A stretch of 9,229 nt of DNA. Origin: Acidimicrobiales bacterium. GTDB taxonomy: Bacteria; Actinomycetota; Acidimicrobiia; Acidimicrobiales; SHLQ01. Shown in pieces: positions 6,705 through 9,229 of this stretch (its first letter is position 1; each line of letters begins with the position of its first letter). Location: NCBI GenBank assembly GCA_013002375.1, contig JABDJW010000029.1:1-9229 (forward strand), given 5' to 3'. The translations under genes were made by a program, and so were the position numbers. The notes below the pieces were generated by a model. The model was not told where the DNA came from, searched no databases, and worked only from the letters and a program-made list of their open reading frames with translations.

Positions 6705-6710
6705 CGGAGG

Positions 6711-7592
6711 ATGGACGTCACCCCGGGCGAAGCGGTCGACGGCGACGCTGCGGACGAAGCCGGTGGCGGCCCGACGCTGCTCCTCGACGATCTCGGCACC
6801 CGACTCACCGATTTCTACTCGCTGCGCAAGACCAACAGCGACGATGCCGACAACGTGCTCGATCAGCTCGGGGCCAACGACACGGTCGATCGCGAGATCG
6901 TGCTCGAGTTGGCCGCACCAAAGCCGCTCTGGCGCCCGGACCGATTCCTCGAAGCGCACACCCTCATGGTCCGCAGCCTCGAGGTGCTCGACCGCAACGG
7001 CACCCGCAGCCCGCCGGTGCCGAAGGTCGGGCCGCTCAGGCCGATCCTGAAGTACCTGACCGAGATCGCTGCGAAATTCATCGTCCGCAGCCATGTCCGC
7101 GGCATCAGCGACAGCGTGTATCGGCTCTACGCCCGACGCGAAGCGAACTGCACGCCGGCCTACGACGACCACCGGCGCCTGCTGCGGCGCGGCCGAGTCG
7201 ACATGGAACGGGTCATGCCCGGCTTCAAGCGCAACCCACTCGCCATCCCGGGCGTGCTGTTGGGGGGTGCGTTCCTGACCACCATCCTCAGCGTCGTACA
7301 GGACACCATTGGTCTGTTCGGCGGGTCCGGTATCGCCCAGATCATCGCCACCTCGTTGGTGTTTCTCCTCGCCGTGCTCGGGGCGTTCGTCATCCTTCAG
7401 GGCGCCGCGGTGGCGCACCGCCGGATCGACATGACCACCGACCAACCCCTCGCCGCGCTCTACGACGTGATCGGCCGGGCCGGCAACCCGCCGAACGACC
7501 AATCCGGCACGTTCGCCATCATCGCCTTGATTCTGATGGCCCTCGCGATTCTGGTGATCCCGGTCGGCGCCGCCATTACGATCTCGATTTAG
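6711..7592 (+). CDS. Three-helix membrane protein of unknown function
   Basis: The protein has 293 residues and I do not recognise a named family. The N-terminal 25 residues are acidic and low-complexity. Residues about 25-175 form a soluble, charged region containing KPLWRPDRFLEAHTLMVRSL (71-90), LRPILKYLTEIAAKFIVRS (109-127) and YRLYARREA (137-145). Three hydrophobic segments then follow: about 177-203, 208-234 and 267-291. The second ends in AHRRID, a basic turn expected on the cytoplasmic side. The protein ends directly after the third segment, so it has almost no tail. The frame remains open upstream to a TTG at 6555, but that extension runs through the tRNA end and the 23-bp repeat and looks non-coding. 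The gene converges on the J-domain gene with 13 bp between stops. Confidence 0.85.
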   Translation: MDVTPGEAVDGDAADEAGGGPTLLLDDLGTRLTDFYSLRKTNSDDADNVLDQLGANDTVDREIVLELAAPKPLWRPDRFLEAHTLMVRSLEVLDRNGTRSPPVPKVGPLRPILKYLTEIAAKFIVRSHVRGISDSVYRLYARREANCTPAYDDHRRLLRRGRVDMERVMPGFKRNPLAIPGVLLGGAFLTTILSVVQDTIGLFGGSGIAQIIATSLVFLLAVLGAFVILQGAAVAHRRIDMTTDQPLAALYDVIGRAGNPPNDQSGTFAIIALILMALAILVIPVGAAITISI

Positions 7593-7605
7593 GCACCAGT
7601 TCGAC

Positions 7606-8298
7606 CTAGCCGGCGAAGGGCACGAGGCACAGCGGCACATCGGTCGCGGGGATGAGCGCGGCTGTCTCGTCGGGTCCGCAGGACACCGCAGCCGCTGCGA
7701 CCCGGCGGATGATGGCGTCGTGCCCGCCATCACACGGCACCGCGACCGGTTCGACCTCGCCGTCGGCGACTTGGTAGTACTCCACGCAGCCGCCGACCCG
7801 GTAGGCGGCGACATCGGTGCGACCGCTGAGGACGGGGCTGCGATCGACCGGATCGTCGCTGGCGGTGGCGTACGCGGTGAACACGACGATGGCCGCGAGC
7901 AGTCCGAAGATCAGCAGCAACGGCAGCGGCGACAACATGGCACACCCCGGCGTGGCCACGTGATACTGCGGCTGCGGTGCGAGATCGGGAGATCCGGTGG
8001 CGCCCGCGGCGAACGGGGCGGTCCTTGTTGTCGGCCTCGGGGTCGGGCGGGCCGCGCCGGTCGGCGGCGGTCGGCCGCGCGCGTCATAGGCGCGGCGCCG
8101 CTCCGCGTCACCGAGCTCGGCCCAGGCCGCATTGATTCGGCCCATCCGTTTGGCGGCGGCCGCCCGTTGCGAATCCGGAACCGAGTCAGGGTGGTTCTGC
8201 CGGGCCAGGCGCAGGTAGGCCCGCCGCAGCTCGGACGGCGATGCCGTCGGGTCGAGGCCCAGGGTGCGGTAGTGGTCGGCGATACGCCAGCCTGACAC
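7606..8298 (-). CDS. Membrane-anchored J-domain (DnaJ-like) protein with external four-cysteine domain
   Basis: The protein has 230 residues and starts at a GTG. Residues about 8-73 are a J domain: HYRTLGLDPTASPSELRRAY, then the essential HPD at 36-38 and INAAWAELGDAERRRAYD (55-72). J domains stimulate the ATPase of DnaK/Hsp70. A proline- and threonine-rich linker (77-110) leads to one membrane helix, LPLLLIFGLLAAIVVFTAYA (125-144). The outer part (146-230) has Cys171, Cys189, Cys207 and Cys224 in a pattern VGGCV...VPCDGGHD...SCGPD...LCL, reminiscent of the small septum-formation-like (Septum_form) domains of actinobacterial membrane proteins. The basic N-terminal half and acidic ASDDPVD after the helix suggest the J domain faces the cytoplasm and the cysteine domain faces out, perhaps with two disulfides. 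There is no DnaJ zinc-finger or C-terminal substrate domain, so this is a class C J-protein. No clear ribosome-binding site is seen. Confidence 0.9.
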   Translation of the reverse strand: MSGWRIADHYRTLGLDPTASPSELRRAYLRLARQNHPDSVPDSQRAAAAKRMGRINAAWAELGDAERRRAYDARGRPPPTGAARPTPRPTTRTAPFAAGATGSPDLAPQPQYHVATPGCAMLSPLPLLLIFGLLAAIVVFTAYATASDDPVDRSPVLSGRTDVAAYRVGGCVEYYQVADGEVEPVAVPCDGGHDAIIRRVAAAAVSCGPDETAALIPATDVPLCLVPFAG

Positions 8299-8346
8299 CG
8301 CGGCCGCCGGACCGGCTAGCCGTGCGCTGCGCCGTGCGGCCGGAGC

Positions 8347-8352
8347 TACGGT
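8347..8352 (+). promoter_or_regulatory. Candidate -10 element for a leaderless transcript
   Basis: TACGGT fits TAnnnT and lies at the same distance from the ATG at 8359 (six intervening bases) as the element before the gene at 6711. The nearest purine-rich run, GGAG at 8342-8345, is 13 nt from the ATG and too far for a good ribosome-binding site. Confidence 0.4.
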
Positions 8353-8358
8353 TGCGTC

Positions 8359-8697
8359 ATGAGCGACGGAACCGGCTCCGACCTGGTGTGCGCCAACTGC
8401 GGCGAAGAGGAACAGCTCCTCGGTCAGCGAGACGGCGACATCATCACCATCACGTGCGAGTCATGCGGGTTGGTGTGGGACCGCGACCTCACGCCGTCGT
8501 GTCCAACCTGCGGCAGTGACGATGTCCGGCCCGCCTTCAAGGCCATCCTGGACAAGTCCCGTGGCACCCAGCTGTCGATTCAGTCGATGCGCCTGATCTA
8601 CCTGTGCCCGACCTGCCAGCCCGAGCTCCTGCACAACTATCTCCAGTCGAACGTGCCCCTCCCACCGGACGAGCTGCCGGTCAACCCTCGGGACTGA
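8359..8697 (+). CDS. Small protein with four CxxC motifs, predicted zinc ribbon
   Basis: The protein has 112 residues. Eight cysteines form four CxxC knuckles: C11/C14 (CANC), C33/C36 (CESC), C48/C51 (CPTC) and C83/C86 (CPTC). The first two pairs, 18 residues apart with a beta-like stretch GDIITITC between them, form a classic zinc-ribbon arrangement; the last two pairs could form a second site around the segment FKAILDKSRGTQLSIQSMRLIYL. Zinc ribbons of this kind bind nucleic acid or protein partners, but no specific function can be assigned. The tail is proline-rich and acidic. The gene is divergent from the J-domain gene (60 bp between starts), and its last 17 bp overlap the end of the convergent OsmC-like gene. 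Confidence 0.87.
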   Translation: MSDGTGSDLVCANCGEEEQLLGQRDGDIITITCESCGLVWDRDLTPSCPTCGSDDVRPAFKAILDKSRGTQLSIQSMRLIYLCPTCQPELLHNYLQSNVPLPPDELPVNPRD

Positions 8698-9115
8698 CCG
8701 TCTCGTCGTGGACGAGCTCGACCGAGAACGTGATCTCGGCGGTGAGGCTGCTCGCCACCGAACAGTATTTGTTGGTCGCAAGATCGACGAAGCGTTCGGC
8801 CATCGGCAACGCAAGGCCGGGCGCGTCGATGACATGGTTGGCGTGAATACCGGTGTAGTACGCCGGCGTTCCGTCGTGGCGTTGGCCTTCGAGCTCGATG
8901 CGGTAGCTCACGAGCTCGAGCCGTCGCTTGCGGATCATCTCGACAACGTCGAACGCCGAGCACGATCCGAAGGCGTTGAGCAGAACCTCCATCGGGTTCA
9001 TCCCCGATTTGGCGTGCTCCTCGCCGTCGATCATGAACCGCTGACCATCGGGGGTTTGGGCCAGAAACCGTTTGCCGACGATGTGGTGGACGGTCGCATG
9101 GTTCGTTTTTGCCAT
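8681..9115 (-). CDS. OsmC/Ohr-family protein, likely thiol-dependent peroxide-related enzyme
   Basis: The protein has 144 residues, normal for the OsmC superfamily. The two characteristic cysteines are present: Cys52 in GSCSAFDVVEMIRKRR (50-65) and Cys118 in NKYCSVASSL (115-124). The N-terminal half also has the usual GMNPMEVLLNAFGSC approach to the first cysteine. OsmC and Ohr proteins reduce organic or other hydroperoxides with this cysteine pair. The GSCSAFDVV form is closer to the YhfA-type branch, whose substrates are less certain. The frame extends to a GTG at 9142, which would overlap the upstream gene, so the ATG at 9115 is preferred; it lies 4 nt after that gene's stop. The tight spacing and lack of a promoter suggest co-transcription and translational coupling. 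The gene ends 17 bp inside the convergent zinc-ribbon gene. Confidence 0.92.
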   Translation of the reverse strand: MAKTNHATVHHIVGKRFLAQTPDGQRFMIDGEEHAKSGMNPMEVLLNAFGSCSAFDVVEMIRKRRLELVSYRIELEGQRHDGTPAYYTGIHANHVIDAPGLALPMAERFVDLATNKYCSVASSLTAEITFSVELVHDETVSPEG

Positions 9116-9119
9116 GGCG

Positions 9120-9229
9120 TCAGCTTGCCGCCGAATCACCACCGCCGTCCAAGCCCGATGACGGTTGCAGCAGTTGAGGGGCGAGGGTTTCGAGGCCGAC
9201 CGAGCGCGAGCCCTTGATCAAGACGGCGT
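9120..9229 (-). CDS. murF: C-terminal end of MurF-like Mur ligase (cut by window edge)
   Basis: Only the last 35 residues are in the window. They begin AVLIKGSRSVGLETLAPQLL and finish in a glycine- and serine-rich tail before a TGA at 9122-9120. A VLxKGSRxxGLE segment close to the C-terminus is characteristic of MurF, the UDP-MurNAc-tripeptide:D-alanyl-D-alanine ligase that completes the cytoplasmic peptidoglycan precursor. MurE ends with a different GKGHE-type motif. Assignment depends on this short segment, and another Mur-ligase relative is possible. The gene is followed after 4 nt by the OsmC-like gene. Confidence 0.65.
   Translation of the reverse strand, partial: AVLIKGSRSVGLETLAPQLLQPSSGLDGGGDSAAS

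Noticed and set aside
6555..6710. N-terminal extension of the three-helix membrane protein to a TTG at 6555
   Set aside because: It would start inside the tRNA gene and read through the 23-bp repeat and hairpin. No ribosome-binding site is present and the sequence looks non-coding.
8299..8358. GC-rich palindromic stretches (CGGCCG copies) between the J-domain and zinc-ribbon genes
   Set aside because: Such short GC palindromes are expected by chance at this base composition, and no paired long stem or known operator is visible.

Overview
The window is high-GC DNA with the codon bias, mixed ribosome-binding-site and apparently leaderless starts, and gene content of an actinobacterium. The style suggests a deep-branching lineage such as Acidimicrobiia, but this is an impression and nothing in the window fixes the taxon. 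I see no mobile element, CRISPR array or foreign-composition island. The window holds nine protein genes, two of them cut by the ends, and one tRNA gene. Strands alternate: most neighbours are convergent or divergent, so there are few operons.

Left part (1-4083). A minus-strand gene running off the left edge encodes an unusual fusion of two SAM-methyltransferase-type domains: an N-terminal Methyltransf_24-like domain and a C-terminal TylF/macrocin O-methyltransferase-like domain. Across a 245-bp divergent spacer with short direct repeats, a candidate promoter and a 9-bp hairpin lies an 844-residue exported putative lipoprotein. Its sequence reads as signal peptide, Ig-like domain, two-domain BPI/LBP/CETP-like (TULIP) lipid-binding fold, and an extra C-terminal module. 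This is the most interesting object in the window: BPI-like proteins are known mainly from animals, as binders of LPS and lipids.

Middle (4103-6710). A family III (CaiB/BaiF) CoA-transferase gene and an atypical SDR (NAD(P)-dependent epimerase/reductase-like) gene diverge from a 48-bp spacer, which suggests shared control and perhaps a shared acyl-CoA pathway. Next comes tRNA-Val(CAC) with its own promoter, followed by a 23-bp direct repeat that starts in the tRNA 3' end.

Right part (6711-9229). A three-helix membrane protein of unknown function converges on a membrane-anchored J-domain protein with a four-cysteine external domain. Then come a small four-CxxC zinc-ribbon protein and an OsmC-like peroxiredoxin-type protein, whose 3' ends overlap by 17 bp. 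The OsmC gene starts 4 nt after the end of what looks like murF, cut by the right edge, and is probably co-transcribed with it. The three-helix protein and the zinc-ribbon protein each have a TAnnnT -10 element placed so that transcription would begin at or next to the start codon, as expected for leaderless mRNAs.
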